Below, in pieces: positions 37,260 through 45,670 of a DNA stretch of 64,000 nt (position 1 is the stretch's first letter; every line of letters begins with the position of its first letter). The stretch spans positions 1 to 64,000 of the forward strand of contig PNML01000004.1 in the NCBI GenBank assembly GCA_013823635.1. Reading direction: 5' to 3'. A program made the translations under genes and the position numbers. The notes under the pieces were generated by a model. That model searched no databases. It was given only the letters and a program-made list of their open reading frames with translations, and was not told the origin of the DNA. Source of the stretch: Polaromonas sp. (GTDB lineage: Bacteria; Pseudomonadota; Gammaproteobacteria; Burkholderiales; Burkholderiaceae_C).

Positions 37260-38240
37260 TCAGCGCGTGCGCTCAGCCTTGGTGTCGTTGAATCGCCCAT
37301 AGGCCTGCAAACGGGCATAACGCCTGTCCAACAGTTCTTGGGGCTTCAGGTCCGACAGCTGGCGCAGTGCATCACCCAATGCCCGTTTGAGGAAGGCAGC
37401 CATCTGTTTGTGGTCGCGGTGGGCGCCACCCACGGGCTCGTTCACAATTTTGTCCACCAGCCCCAGTGCCTTGAGCCGGTGGGCGGTGATGCCCAGGGCC
37501 TCGGCCGCATCGGACGCCCGTTCACTGGTTTTCCAGAGGATGGACGCACAACCCTCGGGACTGATGACGGAATACACCGAATACTGGAGCATCAGCACCT
37601 GGTCGGCCACTGAAATCGCCAGTGCCCCACCCGATCCACCTTCACCGATGATGGTGCTGATGATGGGCACTTCCAGCTGCGCCATTTCAAAAATGTTGCG
37701 CCCAATGGCCTCCGACTGGCCACGCTCCTCCGCGTCGATGCCCGGGTAGGCACCGGGCGTGTCCACGAAGGTGAACACGGGCAATCCGAACTTTTCGGCC
37801 AGCTTCATCAGTCGCAAGGCCTTGCGGTAGCCCTCTGGCTTGGTCATGCCGAAGTTGCGCAGGGTGCGTTCCTTGGTGTCGCGGCCCTTTTGCTGGCCAA
37901 TCACCATGCACGGCTGTCCGTTGAACCGGGCCAGGCCGCCCACAATGCTCAGGTCATCTGCGTAGTGCCGGTCGCCGTGCAATTCCACAAAATGGGTGAA
38001 CATGTCACGCACGTAGTCCAGCGAGTAGGGCCTGTCTGCGTGGCGGGCGATTTTCGTGATCTGCCAGGGTGTGAGATCACTGTAGATGTCCTTGGTCAGC
38101 TGTTGGCTTTTTTTGGCCAGCTGGTCAATTTCAGTGGATATGTCGACGGCTGACTCTGTCTGCACGTAGCGCAGTTCTTCGACTTTGGACTCCAGCTCCG
38201 CAATGGGTTGCTCGAAATCCAGGTAGGTTCTTTTGGCCAA
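37260..38240 (-). CDS. accA: Acetyl-CoA carboxylase carboxyltransferase subunit alpha
   Basis: This 326-residue subunit forms the carboxyltransferase with AccD in the first step of fatty acid synthesis. The N-terminus [20 protein letters not shown] and the core [19 protein letters not shown] are diagnostic. There is no ATG at the proper position: the TTG at 38240, 8 nt after CAGGAG, is the best start, and an ATT just before it is the alternative. A weak start may limit AccA synthesis, which is plausible for a subunit under tight stoichiometry. Confidence 0.97.
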   Translation of the reverse strand: MAKRTYLDFEQPIAELESKVEELRYVQTESAVDISTEIDQLAKKSQQLTKDIYSDLTPWQITKIARHADRPYSLDYVRDMFTHFVELHGDRHYADDLSIVGGLARFNGQPCMVIGQQKGRDTKERTLRNFGMTKPEGYRKALRLMKLAEKFGLPVFTFVDTPGAYPGIDAEERGQSEAIGRNIFEMAQLEVPIISTIIGEGGSGGALAISVADQVLMLQYSVYSVISPEGCASILWKTSERASDAAEALGITAHRLKALGLVDKIVNEPVGGAHRDHKQMAAFLKRALGDALRQLSDLKPQELLDRRYARLQAYGRFNDTKAERTR

Positions 38241-38319
38241 AATGAAAACTCCTGACAGGGGTTCGGGCAAGTTCGCTGAACTCGCAGCGCCGCAGTGGGC
38301 GGGCGACCTGTGACGCGGC

Positions 38320-38985
38320 TCAGTAATTCACTGGCACCGGGTCCAGAGAGCGCCAAATATACCAAGTCGCCACGGTGGAATAAGGTGCCCAGGACGTGGC
38401 CAGCTCACGCACTTCGCTTCGACTGACGGGCTCACCCGAGTAGTAGGCGCGGCTGACGCCGTTGAGCAAGCCCACGTCATCCAGGGGCAAGACATTGGGC
38501 CGCATGAGGTGGAAAATGAGGAACATCTCAGCCGTCCAGCGCCCCACGCCCCGAATGGCGACCAATTCTTTGACGATGTCTTCGTCGCTCATGGTCGGCC
38601 ACAGGGCCACATTCAGCGCATCTGACGAGAAACGCAGCGACAAATCCACCAGGTATTCGACCTTGCGGGCACTCAACCCCGCCTGGCGCATGTCATCCAC
38701 CTTCAGGCGAAGCACACTCTGAGGTGTCATGGTTTGGGTCAAGGCCTCAAACCGGGTCCAGACAGACTGCGCCGCCTTGACCGATATCTGCTGCCCGACC
38801 ACGCTTCTCGCCAAGGTGGTGAACGCGTCACCCCGAGACGCCAGCGCCACCCCGGGGTGGCTGGCGATCAGCTTTTTCATGACACGGTCGCGGCGTGACA
38901 GGTGTTTGCAGGCCTCCCCCCAATAACCGGGCAGGCCTGTCGCCACAGGCGCAGGGGTGGGACTGCCGGAGATCGTGGCGCTCAC
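38320..38985 (-). CDS. DNA-3-methyladenine glycosylase II (AlkA-like, HhH-GPD)
   Basis: This roughly 221-residue base-excision repair glycosylase has the helix-hairpin-helix [20 protein letters not shown] and the downstream catalytic Asp in [10 protein letters not shown]. It lacks the Ada/AlkA N-terminal domain, as in compact bacterial enzymes. The GTG at 38985 overlaps the cysS stop (GTGA); a TTG at 38997 is possible. The order on the minus strand is cysS, this gene, accA, tilS, with short gaps, so they are probably co-transcribed. Confidence 0.92.
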   Translation of the reverse strand: MSATISGSPTPAPVATGLPGYWGEACKHLSRRDRVMKKLIASHPGVALASRGDAFTTLARSVVGQQISVKAAQSVWTRFEALTQTMTPQSVLRLKVDDMRQAGLSARKVEYLVDLSLRFSSDALNVALWPTMSDEDIVKELVAIRGVGRWTAEMFLIFHLMRPNVLPLDDVGLLNGVSRAYYSGEPVSRSEVRELATSWAPYSTVATWYIWRSLDPVPVNY

Positions 38986-40358
38986 ACGCGCTCCCAAAGG
39001 GTGCCCTGGGCAGAGTCCTTGAGCAGGATGCCCTCCGCCAACAACTGCTGCCGGATCTGGTCCGCCTTGGCAAAGTCGCGGTCTGCCTTGGCCTGCGCCC
39101 GCTCGGCAATGCGCTGTTGCACGGCCGCCTCATCCAGTCCCTTGCCTGCCTTCAAATAAACCACCGGGTCCTGCTGGAGCAGCCCCAGCACGGCACCCAA
39201 GGCCTTGAGTTCGGCCGCCAGCGCCACTGACTTTGTGCGGTTGACTTCGGACGCCAACTCAAACAGCACCGCCACGGCCTCAGGCGTGCCAAAGTCTTCG
39301 TCCATGGCCAATTGGAATCGCTGTGCGTATCCTTGCGACCAATCAAGCGCCACCGTCGGCACCTGATCACACACCGACAACGCGGTGTACAGCCGTTTCA
39401 GGGCCTGGCGGGCATCGTCCAAATGCACATCGCTGTAATTCAGGGCACTCCGGTAATGGGCGCGGATGATGAAGAAGCGCACGGTTTCCGCGTCGTATGC
39501 GTCCAACACCTGGCGGATGGTGAAGAAGTTGTTCAGGCTCTTGGACATTTTTTCGTTGTCCACGCGAACAAAGCCGTTGTGCATCCAGACGTTGGCCAGG
39601 GTCTGGCCGTGGCTGCCCTCGGACTGCGCAATTTCGTTCTCATGGTGGGGGAAAAGCAAATCAGCCCCGCCACCGTGGATGTCGAACGTCTTGCCCAACA
39701 GGCGGCAGGCCATGGCCGAGCACTCAATGTGCCAGCCGGGGCGGCCGGTGCCGTATGGACTGGGCCATTTGGCATCGTCTGGCTCCGTGGCCTTGGCGGC
39801 TTTCCACAGCACAAAATCCAAGGGGTCGTGCTTGGAGTCCGCCACCGCCACCCGCTCACCAGAGCGCAGCTCATCCAGGCTTTTGCCACTGAGTTTGCCG
39901 TACCCCTCGAGCTTTCTCACCGCAAAGTTGACATCACCCTCCGCTGTGCGGTACGCCAAACCCTTGTGTTCCAGCGTACCAATGATGGTGAGCATGTCGG
40001 ACACATGGTCGGTGGCACGGGGCTCATGGTTGGGCCGATCAATGCCCAGGGCATCGGCGTCCTGGTGCAGCGCGTCGATCATCCGGTCAGTGAGCGAGCG
40101 GATGGACTCCCCGTTCTCCAGTGCGCGGCGGATGATTTTGTCGTCAATGTCCGTGATGTTGCGGACGTAGGTCACGCGGTAGCCACTGGCCTTGAGCCAA
40201 CGCTGAACAATGTCAAACGCGACCATGGAGCGGGCATGGCCCAGGTGACACAGGTCGTACACCGTCATGCCGCACACATACATGCGCACATGGCCGGGTT
40301 CAATGGATTGGAACGTTTCCAACTGTCGCGACAGCGAGTTGTGAATGCGCAAGCTCAT
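38982..40358 (-). CDS. cysS: Cysteinyl-tRNA synthetase
   Basis: This 458-residue class Ia synthetase shows the HIGH-type motif [15 protein letters not shown] as [11 protein letters not shown], the zinc-site Cys in YVCGMTVYD and the [10 protein letters not shown] element. The track ORF extends to 41210, but that part is antisense to the TPR gene. The ATG at 40358 gives [14 protein letters not shown] and the normal length. No clear ribosome-binding site is seen. The 261-bp divergent gap to the TPR gene (40359-40619) contains TACAAT at 40515-40520 as a possible -10 for the TPR gene; otherwise I see nothing in it. Confidence 0.97.
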   Translation of the reverse strand: MSLRIHNSLSRQLETFQSIEPGHVRMYVCGMTVYDLCHLGHARSMVAFDIVQRWLKASGYRVTYVRNITDIDDKIIRRALENGESIRSLTDRMIDALHQDADALGIDRPNHEPRATDHVSDMLTIIGTLEHKGLAYRTAEGDVNFAVRKLEGYGKLSGKSLDELRSGERVAVADSKHDPLDFVLWKAAKATEPDDAKWPSPYGTGRPGWHIECSAMACRLLGKTFDIHGGGADLLFPHHENEIAQSEGSHGQTLANVWMHNGFVRVDNEKMSKSLNNFFTIRQVLDAYDAETVRFFIIRAHYRSALNYSDVHLDDARQALKRLYTALSVCDQVPTVALDWSQGYAQRFQLAMDEDFGTPEAVAVLFELASEVNRTKSVALAAELKALGAVLGLLQQDPVVYLKAGKGLDEAAVQQRIAERAQAKADRDFAKADQIRQQLLAEGILLKDSAQGTLWERV

Positions 40359-40619
40359 GGGAAGGTGTGGGAAGTCAGTCAGCTTGAGGCACCGGCCACC
40401 GAACACGCCCATGGCGGAGTGCCATGAACAACGTGGCGCTGCAGGCGCTGGCCCGGGCCACGAAGCAGTGGGTGCGTGGGAGTTTGGCGGTCCGGAAATT
40501 CGGAACCCCTCAGCTACAATGAAGCAGTATATCGGCACCGGCCAGCGCTCCCCTCGGCTGTCACACCCCTTCGCGCTGCCTTCTGCTTCGCCCTCAACCC
40601 CGATTTCCTGAGACCCAAC

Positions 40620-41621
40620 ATGTCCCCTGCAGCTCGCTTTTCCTGCCCAAGCCCGCTGAAAAAGCATGTGGCACTCGGCCTGTTTGTCATCAGCGCTCTG
40701 TGCGCCCCATTGGCCCACGCAGACGACTACACGGAAGTGAACCGCCTGGTCAAGGCAGGACAAACCGCTGAAGCACTGAACAAAGCGGAGCAGTACCTGA
40801 CCAGCAAGCCACGGGACCCCCAGATGCGCTTCATCAAAGGCGTCATCCTGGCGGAGACTGGCAAAGTCAACGAAGCCATCGGCACCTTCACCAAGCTGAC
40901 CGAGGACTACCCCGAGCTGCCTGAGCCCTACAACAACCTGGCGGTGCTGTACGCAGGCCAGAGCCAGTTTGACAAGGCGCGTGTGGCTTTGGAAATGGCC
41001 ATTCGCACCAACCCCAGTTACGCCACAGCGCACGAAAACCTGGGCGATGTCTACGCCAAGATGGCCAGCCAGTCCTACAGCAAAGCCCTGCAACTCGACA
41101 GTTCCAACACGGGTGTTCCGCCCAAGCTGGCCCTGATCCGCAACCTGTTTTCGCCCGACCCACGGGCCAGCAAAGGCACTTCGACACCGACCGCGGCAGT
41201 CCCGGCCCAACCGCTGCCTTCACGCACCAGCGCAACGCCAACGGCTGCAGAAAAGAATTCCACGGTACCCACGGGTGCAGACGTGTCACCCGACATCACC
41301 GCCGCCATCCAAGCGTGGGCCAAGGCATGGGCGGCCAAAGACATGGATGCTTACCTGGCCGCCTACAGCGCCAAGTTCAACCCTGGGGGTGGCAAGTCGC
41401 GAAAATCCTGGGAAAAAGAACGCCACGACCGCATCGTGACCAAAAACAGCATCACCGTGTCGGTGTCGGACATCTCCATCAAAGTGAACGATGACCGAGC
41501 CACGGCCAGTTTTCGCCAAGCGTACCGCGCTGGCAGCCTGGTGTCCAACAGCCGCAAGACGCTTGAAATGGCCAAGGAGAATGGCCGTTGGCTGATCACG
41601 CGGGAAAATTCGGGCGGTTGA
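40620..41621 (+). CDS. Exported TPR protein with an NTF2-like C-terminal domain
   Basis: This 333-residue protein has a signal peptide cut near PLAHA (about residue 36). TPR-like repeats follow, for example [20 protein letters not shown] and [21 protein letters not shown] Ser/Thr/Pro linker leads to a C-terminal NTF2-like domain starting [20 protein letters not shown]. This last domain is clearly homologous to the C-terminus of the next gene, the L,D-transpeptidase, and resembles the Csd6-type dimerisation domain. It likely acts in the periplasm as a partner in peptidoglycan remodelling. The ATG at 40620 is chosen because it precedes the signal peptide; the track start at 40476 adds non-homologous residues. 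Confidence 0.87.
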   Translation: MSPAARFSCPSPLKKHVALGLFVISALCAPLAHADDYTEVNRLVKAGQTAEALNKAEQYLTSKPRDPQMRFIKGVILAETGKVNEAIGTFTKLTEDYPELPEPYNNLAVLYAGQSQFDKARVALEMAIRTNPSYATAHENLGDVYAKMASQSYSKALQLDSSNTGVPPKLALIRNLFSPDPRASKGTSTPTAAVPAQPLPSRTSATPTAAEKNSTVPTGADVSPDITAAIQAWAKAWAAKDMDAYLAAYSAKFNPGGGKSRKSWEKERHDRIVTKNSITVSVSDISIKVNDDRATASFRQAYRAGSLVSNSRKTLEMAKENGRWLITRENSGG

Positions 41622-41733
41622 CCCCTCACCCGGGGTTGAACCTTTCGCCTGCCCGTCGTCCAACCATCACCTTCTTCTGTTTGCCCGTCGGGCTGTCCAG
41701 CTGGACCGACGCTGTTTTTTTGTCTGACCCAAG

Positions 41734-43557
41734 TTGATTCGCAAGTCTTTGATTGGGCTGGTGGTTGCACTGGCTTTGGTGGCGGTGTCGGCCGTCGCGT
41801 TGTGGCCGACACACCCCGCGCTTCGGTGGGTACAGTCTCAGGTGTCGCCAACGACAGTTGGTCCATCGCGGCCCGACGAACGCCCCACCCCCCCCAGCCT
41901 GCCCGCCACCGCCGCCTCGTCCACCGTGGTGGGCAATGCCACGGCCGCCGATCTGCTGAAGCTGCCCGGGCTGCAACCCGGCAACGCGGAAACCCGCCTG
42001 ATCGAGATTTTCTCGCTGTTGGAACAGTCCCAGTTCCAGCAAGCCTTGGCCAAATCCAGCGAGTTGACCCGGGACCACCCCAACTTCCACCTCGCACAAC
42101 TGGTTCACGGTGATTTGCTCAAGCTGCGGTTCCAGTCGTCTGCCGCACTGGGAGATGTCAGCGAGGAACAGGCACAAGCCGCCTCGGCCCAACTGGCTTC
42201 GCTGCGGGCCGAAACCCGCAAGCGTTTGCATGCCTTGCAAAACCGCCCGCCGGTCGGCAGCGTGCCACACCAGCTGCTGGCTGTGTCTGCATGGTCCAAA
42301 CACGCCATTGCCATCGACGCGTCCCACTCCCGCCTCTACCTGTTCGAAAACACGGCGACCGGCGGCAACACCCCCAACGGCCAGCTGAAGCTGATTGCTG
42401 ACTTTTTCATCTCCGTGGGCAAGTCTGGCATCAACAAAAAAAGTGAGGGCGACGGCAAGACGCCTTTGGGAAACTACTACATCACCTCGGTCAAAGACCG
42501 AAAGTCCCTGCCTGCGTTTTACGGCGCGGGTGCCTTGCCCATCAACTACCCCAACGCCTTCGACGTGCACCAAGGGCGCACCGGCAGTGGCATCTGGCTG
42601 CACGGTTCACCGCCCAACCAGTTTGTCCGAGCCACCCTGGCCTCTGAGGGTTGTGTGGTGCTGTCCAACCCGGACATGGAAAGGTTGCTGGAGGAGGTGT
42701 CTCCCAAAACCACACCCGTGGTGATTGCCGAGCGGCTGCAATGGGTGGACCCCTCTGCGCTGCAAGCAGACCGCAGCGCGTTCGAGGCATTGCTGCAAGG
42801 CTGGCAATCGGCTCGCAGCAACCTGACGGCCACCGAATTCCGCCAACGCTACGGGCCCACCAACACACTGGGCGCAGGACAGGGCTTGCAGACCGACAAC
42901 ACCGTGAGCTGGCTGGCACACCCCGACGCCAAGCTGGGGTTCACCCAGCTGTCCCTGCTGCAGTCGCGCCTGCCCACCCCCAGCATGGTGGCCACTTTTG
43001 AAGAAACCGCCAACGGACAGCCCACGGGAGTCATCCGCCGGCAGTACTGGCTGGAACAGGCCGGTCAGTGGCAGTTGCTCCAAGACACCGTGCTCTCGGG
43101 GGCACCCTCTGCGCAACTGCGCCGTCCGACACTGGTGGCCAGTAAACCCGCCGACGCACCACAAACCGATCGCACCGAGCAGCATGCTGGGAAAGCAAAC
43201 ACCCCAGCCCATGCCGACCATGAGGCGGTCAGGCAGGCCGTCAACCATTGGGCCAAGGCCTGGAGCCAGAAGAACATGGCGGCCTACCTGAAGGCTTACG
43301 ACGCGTCGTTTGATACCCCCAACGGCCAAAGCCGCAAAGCATGGGAGCAGGACCGACGCGACCGAATTGTGTACAAGACCAACATCCAGATCACCTTGTC
43401 CAACATGACGGTCAACGTCAAGGGCCAGACCGCCACGGTGCGCTTCTCCCAGCGCTACCAGGCCGATCAACTCAACGTGTCCGGTCAGAAAACCCTCAAG
43501 CTGATCAAACGGGGCAACCAGTGGTTGATCACCCATGAACAAGTGGGCAACCGCTGA
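41734..43557 (+). CDS. L,D-transpeptidase (YkuD) with a Csd6-like C-terminal domain
   Basis: This 607-residue envelope protein has an N-terminal TM anchor (SLIGLVVALALVAVSAVALW), a helical region, then the YkuD catalytic domain (about residues 180-335). The active site is clear: His290 in IWLHGSPP and Cys307 in LASEGCVVLSN. A C-terminal NTF2-like domain (AVNHWAKAWSQKNMAAYLKA) follows, homologous to the one in the TPR protein upstream. L,D-transpeptidases make 3-3 crosslinks or attach proteins to peptidoglycan; Csd6-like relatives can act as carboxypeptidases. The start is TTG 41734. Confidence 0.9.
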   Translation: MIRKSLIGLVVALALVAVSAVALWPTHPALRWVQSQVSPTTVGPSRPDERPTPPSLPATAASSTVVGNATAADLLKLPGLQPGNAETRLIEIFSLLEQSQFQQALAKSSELTRDHPNFHLAQLVHGDLLKLRFQSSAALGDVSEEQAQAASAQLASLRAETRKRLHALQNRPPVGSVPHQLLAVSAWSKHAIAIDASHSRLYLFENTATGGNTPNGQLKLIADFFISVGKSGINKKSEGDGKTPLGNYYITSVKDRKSLPAFYGAGALPINYPNAFDVHQGRTGSGIWLHGSPPNQFVRATLASEGCVVLSNPDMERLLEEVSPKTTPVVIAERLQWVDPSALQADRSAFEALLQGWQSARSNLTATEFRQRYGPTNTLGAGQGLQTDNTVSWLAHPDAKLGFTQLSLLQSRLPTPSMVATFEETANGQPTGVIRRQYWLEQAGQWQLLQDTVLSGAPSAQLRRPTLVASKPADAPQTDRTEQHAGKANTPAHADHEAVRQAVNHWAKAWSQKNMAAYLKAYDASFDTPNGQSRKAWEQDRRDRIVYKTNIQITLSNMTVNVKGQTATVRFSQRYQADQLNVSGQKTLKLIKRGNQWLITHEQVGNR

Positions 43558-43611
43558 GTCGCACGCCCCACACCATCGCCAACTTTCCCCACCTCAGCAC
43601 GGAGACACACC

Positions 43612-44316
43612 ATGCCCGACCACATTGCCACATCCACGACCACCTGGCTCCGCCGTCCTTGGCTGCTGGCCGTGGGCGGCCTTTTGTGCCTGAGCCTGTC
43701 AGCCCATGCCGCACCCGACACCGTTCGCGTCAAACTCACCACCAGTGTGGGTGACATTGAGTTGGAGCTGTACCCGGCCCAGGCGCCCAAAACGGTGGAA
43801 AATTTCGTGCAGTACGTCAAGGACAAACACTATGACGGCACCCTGTTTCACCGCGTCATCCCCAACTTCATGGTGCAGGGTGGTGGCTTCGACGCCCAGT
43901 ACGTGCAAAAAAAGACCCGAGCACCCGTGGTCCATGAGGGCCGCGAGGCCTTGGCCAAGGGTGGTCTGCGCAATGTGGTGGGCACGGTGGCCATGGCGCG
44001 CACCAACGACCCGCAGTCGGCCACCGCCCAGTTTTTCATCAATGTCAAAGACAATGCTTTCCTGGACCCGGTGGTGATTCCACCCGGCGATCCAGTGCCA
44101 CGGTTTGAGTACCAGGGCCGGGTGTTTGAAAACACCCCCCGTGCCTCCTTGCTGAACGCACCCCAATTGTTCGGCTACACCGTGTTTGGCAAAGTGATTG
44201 CCGGCATGGACGTGGTCGACAAAATCAAGGCCGTGCCCACCGGGGCGGGCGGCCCCTTCCCGACCGACGTACCGAAAACGCCGGTCCTCATCCTCAAAGC
44301 AACCCTGGAGAACTGA
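43612..44316 (+). CDS. ppiA: Periplasmic cyclophilin-type peptidyl-prolyl isomerase
   Basis: This 234-residue PPIase has a signal peptide ([19 protein letters not shown]) for export. The catalytic residues lie in [16 protein letters not shown], with [11 protein letters not shown] downstream. It folds periplasmic proteins by cis-trans isomerisation of proline bonds. It precedes a cytoplasmic paralogue by 1 nt, a tandem pair with different compartments. It follows the L,D-transpeptidase by 54 nt. Confidence 0.94.
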   Translation: MPDHIATSTTTWLRRPWLLAVGGLLCLSLSAHAAPDTVRVKLTTSVGDIELELYPAQAPKTVENFVQYVKDKHYDGTLFHRVIPNFMVQGGGFDAQYVQKKTRAPVVHEGREALAKGGLRNVVGTVAMARTNDPQSATAQFFINVKDNAFLDPVVIPPGDPVPRFEYQGRVFENTPRASLLNAPQLFGYTVFGKVIAGMDVVDKIKAVPTGAGGPFPTDVPKTPVLILKATLEN

Positions 44317-44317
44317 C

Positions 44318-44824
44318 ATGAGCCAACCCCAAGTCGAACTGCACATTGCCGGCCACGGCACCATCACCCTGGAACTGGATGCGGAAAAAGCCCCCAAGTC
44401 CACCGCCAATTTCCTGGCCTACGTGGCCAAGGGACATTACGACAACACCATCTTCCACCGCGTGATGGACGGCTTCATGATCCAGGGTGGCGGCTTTGAA
44501 CCCGGCATGAAGCAAAAAGACTGCGACGCGCCCATCACCAACGAGGCCAACAACGGCCTGAAGAACACCATGTACACCGTGGCCATGGCACGAACCAACG
44601 ACCCCCACTCCGCCACCGCCCAGTTCTTCATCAACGTGGCCGACAACGGCTTTCTGAACCACACCGCCCCCACGGGCAGCGGATGGGGCTACGCCGTGTT
44701 CGGCAAAGTGGTGGCCGGCACCGAAGTGGTGGACGCCATCCGAAAAGTGGCCACGGGTCGCAGCGGCTTCCACGAGAACGTGCCCAAGGCCGACGTGGTC
44801 ATCTCCAAAGCCGTGACCATCTGA
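44318..44824 (+). CDS. ppiB: Cytoplasmic cyclophilin-type peptidyl-prolyl isomerase
   Basis: This 168-residue PPIase lacks a signal peptide. The core [19 protein letters not shown] and [11 protein letters not shown] match PpiB. ATG 44318 starts 1 nt after the ppiA stop, and the track start at 44198 is inside ppiA. The pair probably arose by duplication, with the second copy kept in the cytoplasm. Confidence 0.95.
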   Translation: MSQPQVELHIAGHGTITLELDAEKAPKSTANFLAYVAKGHYDNTIFHRVMDGFMIQGGGFEPGMKQKDCDAPITNEANNGLKNTMYTVAMARTNDPHSATAQFFINVADNGFLNHTAPTGSGWGYAVFGKVVAGTEVVDAIRKVATGRSGFHENVPKADVVISKAVTI

Positions 44825-44844
44825 CCCTGGCGCTTGCCACCGAG

Positions 44845-45621
44845 ATGAACACCGCACCGGTGTTGCAGGCGCCTGCACACTGGCGCTGCGTGGACTTCCT
44901 GTCGGACGTTCACCTGCACATGGACGACGCGGACACGTTCGCTGCCTGGCAGCGCTACATGGCACACACCGAGGCCGATGCCCTGTTCATCCTGGGCGAC
45001 CTGTTTGAGGTCTGGGTGGGCGACGATGTGTTGGACCACCCCGAGCAAGGCCACTTCTGGCAAGCCTGCGCCCGGGTGCTGCACCACACCAGTCAGCGCA
45101 TGCCGGTGTACTTCATGGTGGGCAACCGGGACTTCCTGGTGGGCGAACGCCTGCTGGATGTGGCCGGTCTCACGGGTCTGTCAGATCCCACCGTGCTGAC
45201 CTGGGCCGGGCAGCGTTGGCTGCTCAGCCATGGTGACGCCCTGTGCACCGCCGACGTGGCTTACCAGGCGTTTCGGGCCCAGGTCAGGCAGTCGACGTGG
45301 ACCCAGACTTTCCTGGCCAAGCCGCTGGATGAACGCCTGGCGCTGGCGCGGGGCATGCGACAGGCCAGCGAGGAGCGCAAACACACCCAGGACGAATGGG
45401 CAGACGTGGACACCCCCACCGCGCTGGCAGCCACCCTAGCCAACCATTGCCAGAGGCTCATCCATGGCCACACCCACCAGCCAGCGGTGCACCAGCTGGA
45501 CGCGCTGCACCATCGGCACGTGCTCAGCGACTGGGATGCGCGCGCCACACCACCCAGGCTGCAGGTGCTGCGGGCCGAGCGGGGGCAAGCACCCCAACCC
45601 GTTGACACCCACAATTTATAA
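44845..45621 (+). CDS. lpxH: UDP-2,3-diacylglucosamine diphosphatase
   Basis: This 258-residue calcineurin-like metallophosphoesterase makes lipid X in the lipid A pathway. The metal motifs are all present: FLSDVHLH, GDLFEVWVGDD, GNRDF, LSHGDALC and IHGHTHQP. It acts at the inner face of the cytoplasmic membrane. ATG 44845 gives the correct N-terminus. It lies 20 nt after ppiB, in the same tight group. Confidence 0.96.
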   Translation: MNTAPVLQAPAHWRCVDFLSDVHLHMDDADTFAAWQRYMAHTEADALFILGDLFEVWVGDDVLDHPEQGHFWQACARVLHHTSQRMPVYFMVGNRDFLVGERLLDVAGLTGLSDPTVLTWAGQRWLLSHGDALCTADVAYQAFRAQVRQSTWTQTFLAKPLDERLALARGMRQASEERKHTQDEWADVDTPTALAATLANHCQRLIHGHTHQPAVHQLDALHHRHVLSDWDARATPPRLQVLRAERGQAPQPVDTHNL

Positions 45622-45653
45622 AGAAAAAGGCACGCAACGCACACACAGCGTGC
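45622..45653 (-). terminator. Intrinsic terminator downstream of the DUF349 gene
   Basis: On the minus strand GCACGC...GCGTGC (12-nt loop) is followed by CTTTTTCTTT. It lies 17 nt after the DUF349 stop and abuts the lpxH stop. Confidence 0.6.
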
Positions 45654-45670
45654 GATGAATGCTCCTTTTA

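Noticed and set aside
40359-41210. N-terminal extension of cysS in the ORF track
   Set aside because: It runs antisense through the TPR gene. The conserved CysS start is the ATG at 40358.
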